The notes under the pieces: model-generated | The model's database searches: none | Told to the model about the DNA's origin: nothing | Seen by the model: the letters and a program-made list of their open reading frames with translations, nothing else | Assembly (NCBI GenBank): GCA_022606425.2 | Contig: JAHDVF020000732.1 | Span: 744,001 to 808,000 of the forward strand | Reading direction: 5' to 3' | Length of the DNA stretch: 64,000 nucleotides | From: Lepidostoma basale | Lineage: Eukaryota > Arthropoda > Insecta > Trichoptera > Lepidostomatidae | Program-made: the position numbers and the translations under genes | Shown: piece by piece, positions 1 through 13,100 of the stretch | Numbering within the stretch: position 1 is the stretch's first letter | How the letters are laid out: each line of letters opens with the position of its first letter

Positions 1-392
1 ACTCTTGAAGCTCATCAATGAAGTATTAAGAATTCACTATGACTGTGTTCAAATGGAAAAAATTATCCAATTCAATCAATATTCAATACATTTATCGCCT
101 TTATAAAACGATATGACCCGATAAACATAATTTCAATGCGACAACACGACTTACAACAGGAATTCCAAAAATTAAGGGCTGATCATTACAAAGATGCCTA
201 GGGAAAATGTCATTCCATCCGTGCCATATGACATGTGTTACAATTAAAAGTTGTTTTACATTTTTTTTTTAAACTACTTAACACCTTTGTAATTACTAAC
301 CTTAAATTGTCAATGATTCATTCAATGATTATTATTGAATATATCTTTACTTTTTAAAATGTCCTGAAATAATCCAATGTAAATTGTGCTGA

Positions 393-660
393 ATGGTTTT
401 CAAAGTACTTCACGGAATGGCACCAGTCCTCATTCCCGGCAATCAACGATCAGTAATACGCAGATTAGTTGAGCCAAAGCTAAGCTCTCGGACAAATATC
501 GGAGACCGGACATTTGCGGTAGCAGGTCCGGCCGCCAGGAATATGCTCCCCGCACGCCTCAGATCCAATAACAATCTGATGTTTAGCTTATTTTAAAAAC
601 ACATTTTTTCTAAATATCTCATTATACCTAATCGAAAAAATGTAGATTTTCACGGTTCAT
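393..660 (+). pseudogene. Non-LTR retrotransposon C-terminal remnant
   Basis: The frame at 393-596 reads VFKVLHGMAPVLI, then IGDRTFAVAGPAARNMLPAR. That is the tail end of jockey/CR1-type reverse transcriptase ORFs (RTFAVAGPxxWNxLP). It stops early and an A/T-rich stretch follows. It lies in the 3' flank of the ADAMTS gene. Confidence 0.65.
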
Positions 661-800
661 AACATCTTGGGAGTATCCGTGTAATTTGTCTCCTTCGACT
701 GACGTTTTGAAGATCGTTACAGTCTCCATTATCAAGGTGGTTATGACTATCCTGAAGGTGGAGACTGCAACGATTTCTGAAACGTGGATGGAGAAAAGTT
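650..800. repeat. Fold-back repeat with hammerhead-like core (Penelope-end type)
   Basis: An inverted pair: CGATCTTCAAAACGTCAG-like sequence on minus and CCTGAAGGTGGAGACTGC then TGAAACGTGG on plus. The plus arm at 752-790 fits the (C)TGANGA, extra T, helix, GAAAC template in eroded form. The same family recurs at 20400-20600. Confidence 0.5.
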
Positions 801-923
801 ACCCAGAATTTCAAATGATAATATCAGATACAGCTTCCATGACTAAGTAAGTTAAAGCACCCTGGATGAATTCCTGCGTAAATGGTGCTATTAAAATGAT
901 CCTGATTATTGTTAAAGTGGTAA

Positions 924-1175
924 CTAGGCGGCTTCATGCCAAGCCTGGCACGAGACGCAGCAGGCGCGGCCGAAGGTGGGTATGAGGCAGTAGCGCAGCA
1001 GGGCGGGCAGCGCGCACGAGGGGCTGCGGTCGGCGGTGCAGGGCGCGGGCTGGGGCCGCGAGCAGCGCCCCCGGCACGTGCGCCAGCGCTCGGCCGGCCG
1101 CGGGCCGCACGCAGCCTGCTCCACCGGGCAGCGCAGGGGCCGGCTGGACACGCCCACGCTGCAGGCAAAGGAGCA
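924..1175 (-). CDS. ADAMTS exon 17: fourth TSP1 and PLAC domain, stop
   Basis: 252 nt including TAG. It encodes [16 protein letters not shown], which finishes the fourth TSP1 repeat. The PLAC domain follows, with [21 protein letters not shown] and CCVSC. Acceptor CTCTCGCAG. A PLAC end is shared with ADAMTS2/3/14, papilin and some proprotein convertases. No clear AATAAA was located downstream. Confidence 0.92.
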   Translation of the reverse strand, partial: CSFACSVGVSSRPLRCPVEQAACGPRPAERWRTCRGRCSRPQPAPCTADRSPSCALPALLRYCLIPTFGRACCVSCQAWHEAA

Positions 1176-4100
1176 CTGCGAGAGGCGACCACGTATTACA
1201 ATGTAGCGACCATCCGCTTGTTGAACGATACAATGTGTGAGCGATACGACATATTGGTTACCTTGGACCACGGTCCCTCCGTCCAGTAGGCTGGACACAG
1301 GAATCTGTTGCAAGGTTTTTGACGAAGTGGAATGTCGTCAGCACACTTGTCAGCTGCCACCATGTAGCGCCATATTCTTTCTCTAATTGGGTAAAATAGA
1401 TAAAACTTTAGGTAACTGCTAGAGAAAGCGAGCCAATACAATTATTTATTTCAATTACATCATCATCATCAGCCGTCTGTCACTCACTGATGAATGTAGG
1501 CCTCTCCCAAATCACGCCACCACCCCCTATTCATTGACGCTTCCATCCATCCAGGTCCAGCAATCTTCTTCAGATCGTCGGTCCAGCGGACGTCCCAGAA
1601 CCCGTCTCTCCCATCGGCCGTCGGTTCTCCGACAGATATGGCCAACCCAAAGCCACTTCAGCCCGCCCATCCTCAGAGCCACCTCAGTCACCTTGGTTTG
1701 TTGACGAATAAATTCGGTTCTAAATCTGTCCCTCAAGGTTATTCCAAGCATGACTCTTTCCATGGCGCGTTGGGCGACCTTGAATCTGTATACTAGACCT
1801 TTCGTCAGTGTCCACGTCTCGGCTCCGTATGTCATGACTGACAAGACGCAATTCAATTACATCACATTCTCATAATATGTGTAGAGTATAATTTTCAACG
1901 GTCAGAAATGTGTTTAAACAAAATTTGGTAAAAAAGTAAATATGGAAAACTAGCGTCAGTACTTCAATGACTCACGTCTTATTGGTGACCGCCTTCGGAA
2001 CGCAGTAGACCTGGCGATGGGTGAGTCCTTTGGCCCCACAAGTAGCGGTGCAATGCTCCCAAGGCCCGGGCACCCAGTGGAAAGTGCAACTAAAACAAAA
2101 AAGTTGAATACCGGATAATTCATAAACATAAAATAATATTAAAAATAATAACATTTTTTAAATGCTGTTCGTGTGTAACCGGGTACTGCTGTGAAATTGA
2201 AGATAAATATTTGCCATTCATAATTGATGAAGCATCCCGACCTGCTGTTGCAGTTCCTCCTCTCGCTGCGGGCGCACAGGCTGGCGTGCACGGTCCTGTT
2301 GCCGCGCTCGGTGTCCAGGCAGGAGGCCGCCGCGCACGAGCCGCACGGCCCCCCCGCACCCCAGCGGTAGCGGCCCGACTCAGCGCCGCTCAGGGTGTAG
2401 TTCGCACTCACGATCGCTTCGATCGTGTTCATGTACTCGATCGGAGATGATATCTAATTTATACATAGTTTTTAGTCAAGCGGGCTTTAGTCAATTTAAT
2501 ATTGTTAAAAAATATAACAATTATAATTTATTAACATTTTTTTAAAATGGTTATTTAAAATTATATAAAACAGCTCCGATATTAATGAAACCAACACAGC
2601 TACGATGTTGACCTTTCTTCTTTTATTTGCAACATAATAGAGTTATGTTTTTATTAAAATACCAGACTTAAAGTATACAATATTTATGAAATTCAAATCG
2701 TCACATATCTTATATAAACTTTTCCAACAGATGCTCTGTTTAAAATATTCGATGTATCACCTCTAGAAATATTATATAAGAAATTCTCAATAATACATTC
2801 ATTTAAAGAAGAAAAAAACACATTTCAATCGCTAATTCATCATTGAGATATCCAAATAACATTAATATCCCAAAAGCTAACACGAAGTTTTACTAAAATC
2901 TCCACATTTATCTGAGAATATAGAATTACAACCTTCTCCCTGAGGAATTAAAAATAAAAAAAATAAATCAATTTAAAATGAAACTAAATTTATACCTAAA
3001 TTCATTATACAGAGTATGTAATTAATGTGTAATATGTTATACTTTATTATGTTTTTGTATTGGTTAGTATATGGTACCTTATACTTTTACCTCGCATTGT
3101 AGACTTTCTTATATTATATGTATATTTTTATGTAGTGATATCCCTCACCAAGCACAGAAGTACTTATTTTTGGTGAGGACCTACGATTATAAGCTAATTA
3201 TTATTTAATGTGTTATTTGTAATTTTTTTTTTAACTTTGTTAAAAATAAAATTTATCAAAATAAAAAAATAAAAATAATAAATAAATCTTATACGGTGGT
3301 TTAATTATATACGTAATATTTATTTTCAAAATTCAGTTTAAAAAGTTTATCCCAATCATATAATTATTTACCTCTCAAAGTAGCTAGGATAGCGAGTGCC
3401 TACGACCTGTTTTAAAAAAATAATGATTATAAATAAATATATAAAGATTTAACTTTTTTTTTTAATATTTACAATGAACTTCTATCAATTTTTTTAATAA
3501 CATTTGTATTTTTTATTCTTGAAGTAATTCATAGGACTAGAATTTGTAGAAACTAAAATTCATATAATTTTCCTAATCGTTGAAAAGCATGTCGCAGTAT
3601 CCTCGCTATTTTCTACAATTATTCGAGCTCCTCGAATTAACAGTTTAATATAAGCGGAATTTGTATTTTGTGATAATGATTTCGTATATTTTAAAATTAT
3701 CAAAAGGTGCCATTTAAAAGTGAATTAATTCGTAACTAAAAAACGAACGTAAACATAATTTTTAGATCGAGTTCCAACTCGTTTTAGTTAGTTTAAACGT
3801 CCGCTGAACCTTCGTCTGTTACGTTAGCAGCATCTTTTTCAATTTACTTCGTTTAGTTTTTTATTCCAACTGAAAGGTCACGAACCGGGGAGATTTATTC
3901 ATGTTCCCGCCTTAATGGGGTAATAGATTAAAAAGAAAGTAACTTAGACAAAGGTGAAAACATGAAAACAAAGGTTATTTAAGATAAGTGCTCCCAATAC
4001 AGTCGGCGCAGGCGGGGAGATTAATATTCCGCTCGGGAGACGCGGCTTCTTCAAGGAGAATTATATAAAGGCGGGAATCGCACGATGGCGATGGAGACAA

Positions 4101-7100
4101 CTTCATAAGCGTGACGCGCCGTGGCTTGGATTTAATCGACGCAATATTCAAGGAAAGATCTTCTCTATAACTTTTGAAAGTTTAAAATATTAATCAACAT
4201 ATTTTCCATATACGAGTACGATATAGGAGTGATTTGTCACTCTCATATAAACTAATTGAAAAACTAACCATCACGCCGTCTCCTGAAAAGGATAGACAGA
4301 AAAATGGACTCCTCATTTTTTTTTCCTAACATACTCGTACATTTATCGTTTTCTCAACATTTATAAATCGTGTCATGCATGCGCGTCGATTTCTCCGATT
4401 CCTCACGTGGCCTACATTCAATATTTGATTTATTTTATCGTGCCATGTTTTCTTCCTTCTTCCTTCCTTCCTCTAATTCTAGTTCATTGAAAAAAGACTA
4501 ATACTAAGGATTTAAATCTACGTATATAATATTAGAATTTATTTTTACAATCTTCAATATGACCAGAAAATATCTCATTATTATGAAGAAGAAATCTGGT
4601 CGTGTCCAGGCTTCCAAGTCCTCTGGATCAGGAGCCAAGCATTCTATTCCCTAGACTACCACCCGATTTAGATCGTTAACAAATATTTTTTTAACATTCT
4701 TTCTGCATTCATTCTTTCTATGTGTCCAGACCATCTTAATGATTCTTTCATTATTTTGTTCATAATACGTTCATTCATTCGACACTCAATTATCCACAGA
4801 TGTTTCCACATTCGTCTAAGATATCTCATTTCTACTGTATTTATTCTAATTACATTCTTTTTTGCCAGTTCCATGCTTCAATTCCAAAGATGTGTCGGTA
4901 CAAGAACACCTTTGTGCACTAATTGAACTTATAGAAAATTGACGTCTTTATCAATATTAATAATGCGTCTCCCGCGGGGGCGAAAAGAGAAGATGGAGTG
5001 CCGCATCGGTTCAAGTGTGGCAGTCCATTCTTTCTGCCTACCCTTTCGGGGAGACGGCGTGATGGTTAGTTAGTTAGTTAGTTTAATTAGTTAATATGAA
5101 TATAATGTACATCATTGTTCATGTAACAGAACATAATTGCTTAAAATTTGGCAAATCATTGCTACATATATACTTCTGGATTAGCTCGGGAGAATCTCCG
5201 AATTTCTCACTTCAGACACAGTTCTTTTGTCTTCTACCGACTCTCTGGATAGATTCCAATTACTAGAACGAAAACGTGAATTATTAAATCCTTTCCTTCG
5301 TAAAACGCTTTACTTTGCTAAATTATATTATATAACGGATTTTGTGTTAGAGGGGCAATCACTATGACCGCGACACCGATGCTCCCGGGTTTGATTTCCA
5401 GTGATGCCGATAATAAAAATAATAATAATAGTAATAATAAAAGTAATAACAATGATAATAGTAATAATAAAGTAATAATAATAATAATAATAATAATAAT
5501 GATAATAATATTATTAATAATAATAATACATATTCTTCTTGACAGTCTATGCAGAAACAGCGCTAGTTTCTTTTTCGTTATTTTGCATTTTAAGTCTTTA
5601 ATGTACAACAATGAACCGAGTCCGACTTGGAACAGATTTATGGGCAGGGGTACTTACTTGGAGTACTTACCCCTACCTGCAGTGTACCTCTGCACACCGG
5701 CGAGTATTTAGTTTCCCATTTAAAATGATTTCATTACGTTAAGTGCGAGTCTGTTTAAATTCAGACGCAGGAAGAAATAAATTTCATTAACTTGAATTGA
5801 ATTTCATTTCTCGGTGTACAGAAAATTCTCTTGTGAAAAGCGCAAAACTTTAAATATAAAGTCAATTAGTTAATTGGAAGGTCTGAAGTTCAGTAAGTCC
5901 CTCCGGTAAAACTAACAACCAAGAGGCGAACATCAACTGCGGCAAACAAATTTTAGATATTGTGCATGCTATTCTGCTTCTTGAAAAAATACCCCGCGAA
6001 AGCTCAACCCACGCGACACACTTAATCTTCTTTTATCGATTGTATAATAGATAGTGGAATGAACACAAATAAAAATGTTGCTCCACTATCCGGCGGTGCT
6101 GTTCAGAGTTTTATCATCTGTGCTTTATAAATCGACAATGCAGACATCATTATGTGCAGAAAATTTTCTGTTATCTAGACATCATTATTTTTTTAATCGA
6201 TGTACGAGTACATGATGTGACACATACCAAAAGTTTTCACATGACCCACAGTACTGTACTTGAGAGAAATGAGTAGTAACTATATTGACTTGTTAACAAG
6301 GCTCTAGATGGCAGCACCTTGCAACCTATTAGAAAATGTCTTCCGAAATCCCTTTTGATGTCTCACGATGCCCATTGACCTCAAATTCTGCAAATCGTAC
6401 ATTCAATATCGCAGGACCGACTAATTGGAATGAAGAAACCAATCGTCATGTCATGGAATGAAATTTCAAGAGCTCTTTTAAAATCTTTCTGTTTAAAGAG
6501 AGTTTCTCAGACGCGTTGTGCCCTTATATCAAAACGAGACCTGGAGAGAATTTAAAATGAACATAATAAAAATGATGCAAATATCTTATATGGTATTAAG
6601 TTTATGGACAAATTGGTATAAAATATATTTCCATTATTCCTTTGGTTAAAGTTAATCTCTCAACATATAAGGTTATATTAAAGTTTACCAATGCTCTGCA
6701 GAGTAGCGCTTGTACAAAGCGGGCCAAAATAAAAGTTAAAAGTCCCCTCCTCTTAATTAAGCTTAGCCTATAATGTTCTCCAAGAAAATCTGATTTATGT
6801 TAAGATTTGCCTAATCGTCCTCTATAGTAAATAAGTTTGTATATCCAGTAAATCCGTTAAACCAATGCAAAGTGGCATCAATAGTCCTGAAAATTACCGC
6901 AGGGAAAGGCAAGATACGCGAAAAGACAACAAATAAGAATACTTATATTGTCTCAGTGATAATAATTTTCATTGAAGTTTATTTTTTTAAGATTAATGCT
7001 CCAAGAGAAATATTTATTTAAGTGTAGATAAAATAATTAAGGTTGAAAAACTCAAATAAATTTAATTAACTTTTAGAATATATAACGCTAATGGTATCCC

Positions 7101-10100
7101 AACTTTTTATTTATTTATTTTTTCGCGACAGCTGTTTCGTCAACCTATTTCTTTAACTGTAATAAAATAAAATAATAATAAAAATATGAAACCATAAACA
7201 ACGTTTTGTATATAACAGTTTCTAATATTGAAGTATCATAGTGTTTCAGTCAAAACAAGGGCTATCGAATAAATATTGTTACAGGCAAATGGTTTCGATA
7301 TTTAATTGTATTTGAATTTTAATGTTGATCGTTTTATTTGTAAGTATAAATTAGGCACAACTAATTTTACAATTTAAAGTCGTTAAAAACGTTTTTTCGT
7401 TAAGAGCGTCCCCTGATTAATTAGTTAAAATCTTTTCATAGCGAAAGCTTTATTTGAGGCGATATTCAGGCTCGTTCACGGATCTTCGAATTAGTTTGGA
7501 CCACACCGGCCATAAAAGCAGCAAATAAATTACTGGGAGGGACACGAATGACTTGAGGGCTTTTAAAATTTAATTTAACGTCGAATTATTGCTGAGATAT
7601 CAACCAAAATGTAGAGGGGAAAATAGCGCTTTAATTCGGCTGTTTTACTTATGGACAGAACCAGACTAAGGGAAAAAAGGAACAGGATTATTCTTTCGTT
7701 AATTCATCGTCCTGTTTCTATCCCCTTATCAAATATAAATTACCTACATGTTTATAAACACTCAATTATCAAACAAATTGCCCTAAATAATGGATATAAG
7801 CCCCAATCAATAGATTCAATCTTTAGTAAAAAATAAAAAAATAGCTTCCAAAAAATATTCATATAATAATAGTTCTCAGAATACTTCAAATTACCAATGG
7901 CGTAAAAATCCTATATTTAAATCAGTTTTCAGCTCAAAGTGTTTGAATCTTTCCTCTCAATATTAAGCCATCTTTTTACACTAGGAATTCCTTGGGTAGT
8001 CTACTAGGCAATACTAAATACAGGGAAAATAAATTTAACCGTGCGGGTGTTTACCAATTGACATGTAATGACTGTGATGCATTTTATGTAGGTAAAACCG
8101 CTAGAAAAGTTAACGTAAAGGTGAAGGAACATCTCAGATGTCTAAATAGTAACGGTTTTTTTAGTTCGCCAACCATCTGTTAGAGACAAACCATATACAT
8201 ATCTTAATGATTCTGGTCTGAAAATGCTTTACAAAAACTCCCCGGATCTTAAATTAGATAGTTTGGAAGCATTAGAAATTAATAAAGCCCTTAACCGTAT
8301 AATCTACCCTTAATAAATAATCAAACCAATATTTCTCATAGTCCAATTTTAGCCATGTTCCTCATTGAAAATAATTAAAAATATTCCCATAAAAATATAA
8401 AAATTTAACTCCTCTGTCAGCCACTAAAATCTGAATTAGAAATTCTCCATATTTTTTTCCCTAGTGAGCATGACTCACCGTTCTTACATCCTATTCGTCC
8501 TCGCGCACACTTTCCCCTGCCCCTCTTTCTCCCCTCAGTTTATATTTCTTTCTTCATATATTGTTCTCTGATTTTATATTTAGTTTACTCTCTCACCCTG
8601 ACGAAGCTCAGTTGGTGTTACCAAATAAAGTAGTTTTGGTAAAAATACTAAAAGTGTATTATTATTTTATTTAAGAATATTCCTAAATAATCCAACGTCA
8701 CAAAAAATGCGACGAATGAAACGAACTGAAAGCCACCCTGAGAGCAAAGGATCGAGATATGTTTGGTATCAGCCTGCGGGACAGAGTCATTAATGAGAAC
8801 ATACGTGTCAGGACAAAGGTCTCCGACGACATCGTAGAGGCCGCAGCCCTAAAGTGGCGATGGGCGGGACAGGTTGCTCGTGACCCATTTAAAAAGCGGA
8901 TAAAGCGATTGCTGTGCTGGCGCCCGGGGACGGCAAAGCGTGGAGTTGGGCACCCACGCGTTGGCGCAACGACATCCGGAATTGTGTGAATTAAAATGTC
9001 CGGATGCAAATCACTAAGATCGAAAAGAATTAAAAATACGAGAGGAAACCTACGTCCAGGATTGTAGGCCAAAAACATTCTGACATTAATTCCTGGTTAT
9101 GTTAATCACACAAACGAGTGTATATATTTTGCGGTATAAATGACTTCTGTGACTCATGTATGTGGTCCGACAAATAGGATATTAACAAATCTTGGAGTCT
9201 GTAAAATTTAATCGCATAAATTCTGATAGATTTCTGAAAATATACAATTCGAACTGCTAATTCGAAAAAAATAATAAAATTAAATGAATTGCAAGCATAT
9301 GTCTCGTATGAACTGTGGAAATCACCGGGCAATAAGTCTATTAAGCGCCGTTGGTAAACTCTACGGTCGAATTTTAATAGAAAGAGTAAAAAAGACGACG
9401 ACTGAAAGAGTATGGGATGTTCAAGGCGCTTTTATGACCGGAAGAGAATGTATGGATCAGATTTTTGCACTTCGAACGCTTGCGGAGAAGTTTATGGCCA
9501 AAAACCGTAAGCTTTTCTGTGCGTTTGTCGATTTGCAAAAAACCTATGATCGAGTGAACAGAGAAAAACTGTGGTCAATCTTGTCCGAACACGGAGTGAG
9601 CACAAAACTGATACGGGCGGTTGCTTCTCTCTACGAAGGGAGCACTGCCAGTGTTAGGGTAAATGTGGACATCACGCCCTGGTTTGATATCACGAAGGGT
9701 GTTAAGCAGGGCTGCGTGATGTCCCCTTGGTTGTTCAATCTGTATATGGACAAGTGTATGAAATAACTTAAAGGTATAAATGCTGGTGCTAAGATGAGTG
9801 ATCTGTCTGTAAACTGTCTGCTTTACGCGGACGACGCCGTTCTCGTTGCGGATAGTGCGGACGAATTACAAGTCTTGGTGTCGAGAATGTATGAGGTATG
9901 CAAGTCGAACGATTTAATGATGAATGTCGGAAAGTCAAAGGTGTTAGTTTTTGAAAGGGAAGAGCAAATGACAGTTTGTAATATAAGTGTAAATGAAGAG
10001 AGAACTTGGAACAGGTGAGGGAATTTTTGTATTTAGGTAGCATGTTCACAGCGGATGGCCGAACGAACAGTGATATTGAAAGAAGGGTTGGTGCGGGTAA

Positions 10101-13100
10101 CAAAGTGAATGGAGCTTTAAAAGTAGTTATTGGAAACAAGAATTTATCAATGAAAGCGAAAATGGCCATTCACAATGGAGTTCTGGTTCCAACCCTTATG
10201 TATGGAAGCGAAGCATGGAACTGGCAGAAGAAAGATGAGAGCAGAATAAATGCGGTAGAGATGAGGTCCCTAAGACGAATGTGTGGTAAAACGATGTACG
10301 ACAGAATCTCAAATGCTGATATTAGGAAGGAATGTAGAGCGAAAGAAGGTATTATGAACAAAATTATGAAAGGTTCGCTGCGTTGGTTCGGACATATGGA
10401 GTGCATGGGTGAAGAAAGAATGGTTAAAAAAGTATACGTTAACAATGTAAATGGAGTAAGGAGTCGAGGTAGACCGAGGAAAACATGGCATGACCAAATT
10501 AATCAAATATTAAAAGTTGGTCATGTCAGAAGCCGGAAGAATCGACGTGCGTGTATGACTCGATGTATGAATGTGGAGGAAGCTAGAGAGGTGTGCCAGG
10601 ATAGAGTAGTGTAGCGGTCCATTCTCTATGCCTACCCCTGCGGGGAAACGGCGTGATGGTTTGTTGTTGTTGTTGTTGTATGTCTTATAAAAAATCAGAA
10701 TAATCTATGCGCGTTCGTGTATGAATGAAGAGTATATTAAAATGTCTCGGTACAAGTGAATCACAACTATAGCAATTAATTTGAATAATTATATTTTTAT
10801 CTATTATATAATTAGGGATATAGAATTTTTCAATTTTTCTATCCAGCATAAAACGGAAAATATAATCAATGAAATTGTTCTGGAAGAATATTTGCTTCTT
10901 TAGTTTTGTTCTGTTTTATTTATGGCGGAAGACATCACACGGAGTCGTTCTCTTTTATGAATCTCAAGAGTAATATAACGTAATGAAATGTAATTATGAC
11001 CATTTTAATGTTTCCTAAATGAATAATTTAATCATACAATAAATTCTTTTCGCAGCAGGGGCTTCGCCTAGTATAGAAACCATAGATCACGCAAGTTGTA
11101 AAAAGTAACGCAGCAACAACATTCTTTAACGCAGCACCATGCGAAATTACCTCGGAAAAGTCAGAGGGACCTTAACTATTAAAATCCCACGAGCTGTTGA
11201 TATGCGTAGTGCAATTTCTGGCCGAATTTGGTCGTAAACATCAGGATCAATTTTTTGAGTAATATGGATGACGGTTATCCGGCCATCCAGCTTGTGATAT
11301 CTTTTTCGACCCCTTCACTTTGGATGATAATATTTAAAAAAAAGTATTTATTATGCATAATTTGTTTTATTCCACTAATTTCAGAAGCTTGTGGTCCCAG
11401 TAGATGTCAACGTGGTGCCGAAACCGGTCGTAACCGAAAGAACTAGTGGATTAAAACTAAATGAATGTAAGTTGTAATCAAATTATTTAACTAAAACAAA
11501 TTAACCATCACGCCATCTCCCCGAAACGGTTGACATTCATACATAGTGTCATGCACGTCGATTTCTCCAACTCCTCACGGGGTCAACATTCAATATTTGA
11601 TTTATATGATCGTGACACGTTTTCCTCTCGGTTTTCCTCTATTTTACCATTCTTTATATAATACATTCATTATTTCCATGTGTCCAAACCATCTTAATGT
11701 TCCTTTTATTCTTTTATTCATAAAGCTTTCATTCGCACTGCTTTCACTTATATTTTCATTCGACAAATTCGTCTAAGAGATCTTATTTCTACTGCATTTA
11801 TTCTACTTTCATCCTTCTTTTGCCAGTCCCGTGCTTCGCTTCCATACATAAGAGTGAACAAGAACACCATTTTAGCTTTTTTGGATAGGTTTTTGTTTGC
11901 GAAGACAACTTGAAGTGCACTTTTCACATTATTGCCTGCCCCAACCCTTCTTTTAATATCCTTCCCCTTTGAAAACATACTACCTAAATATATAAACTCA
12001 TCTACTTATTCCAGATTTACACCATTCGTGCTATTGTTGCAGACTGTCATGATTCCTTATTTTTCGAAAATCATTTAATTAGACTTATTCACATTCATCA
12101 TAAGATCATTTCGCATGCATGCCTCATACATACTAGACACCAGGACTTGTAGTTAATAAAAAAAACTGAAATAATCAAACTATTATTATTTATTTTTATT
12201 ATTTGCAAAGAACATCTACCAATAAATTTAAATTTATAACGTTGATACACTAAACAGGTAAGATCAACTGTAAAAAATATATTCTACGAAATAATCAGCC
12301 ATTAAAAATCGTAAGATATTTATACTTGATTAATACGGTAGAACGTCGTTTATCCGGACTAATTGGAACTGGAGGTGTTCCGGTTACAGATTTTTCCGGA
12401 TAATTAAACGGATGCTAATTATTTTAGCAAAATAAGATGTAGGTCAATTTTTTTTCCTGAGCTCATTTATTGATTATGAAATTACAAACAAAAACAAACA
12501 AAAAACAAACCAATCAGTAGGCAGAGAGAATAGACCGCCATACCACTCTATCCTTACACACCTCTCTTTAGTTTCATGCCATGTTTTTCTCGGTCTATCT
12601 CGACTCCGAACTCCATTTACATCGTTAACGAATACTTTGTTAACCATTCTTTTTTCATCCATGCGCTCTATATGTCCGAACCAACGCAGCGATCCTTTCA
12701 TAATTTTGTTCATAATACATTTTTCCGCTCTACATTCCTTTCTGATATCAGTATTTGAGATTCTGACATATCTCGTATCGTTCTACTACGTCTTAGGGAT
12801 CTCATCTCTACCGCATTTATTCTGTTCTCATCCTTCTTCTGCCAGTTCTATGCTTAGCTTCCTTAACATAATGGTTGGGACCAGAACTCTATTGTAAACG
12901 GCGTGACATTTACGATTATTAAAAAGATTTCTGTATGACTATTACACGGGTATATTAAGATAATAACAACAATGAAATACTCGTATATATCAGTAAGGTT
13001 TTCGAATGTCAATAATCACATAACATTGGGAAACTATAATAATAAAATCCTTTAAACAAAATCGCGATAGTAGAAAGGAATAGTTTTCTTATATACAATA

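Noticed and set aside
936..1289. Plus-strand Ala/Arg/Gly-rich ORF and other long antisense frames over GC-rich exons (also 2211-2450, 18760-19248, 25201-25641, 28415-28648, 32240-32485, 38045-38692)
   Set aside because: All are shadows of the minus-strand ADAMTS exons, caused by high G+C.
5060..5085. (TTAG)n as telomere-like repeat
   Set aside because: Insect telomeres are TTAGG. The four-base unit occurs only at the 3' ends of the LINE family and is its tail.
5318..5711. ORFs rich in Asn or Ile
   Set aside because: Translations of the (AAT)n microsatellite.
12181..12240. CRISPR-like or satellite arrays
   Set aside because: No regularly spaced direct repeats anywhere; only simple A/T tracts and dispersed transposon copies.
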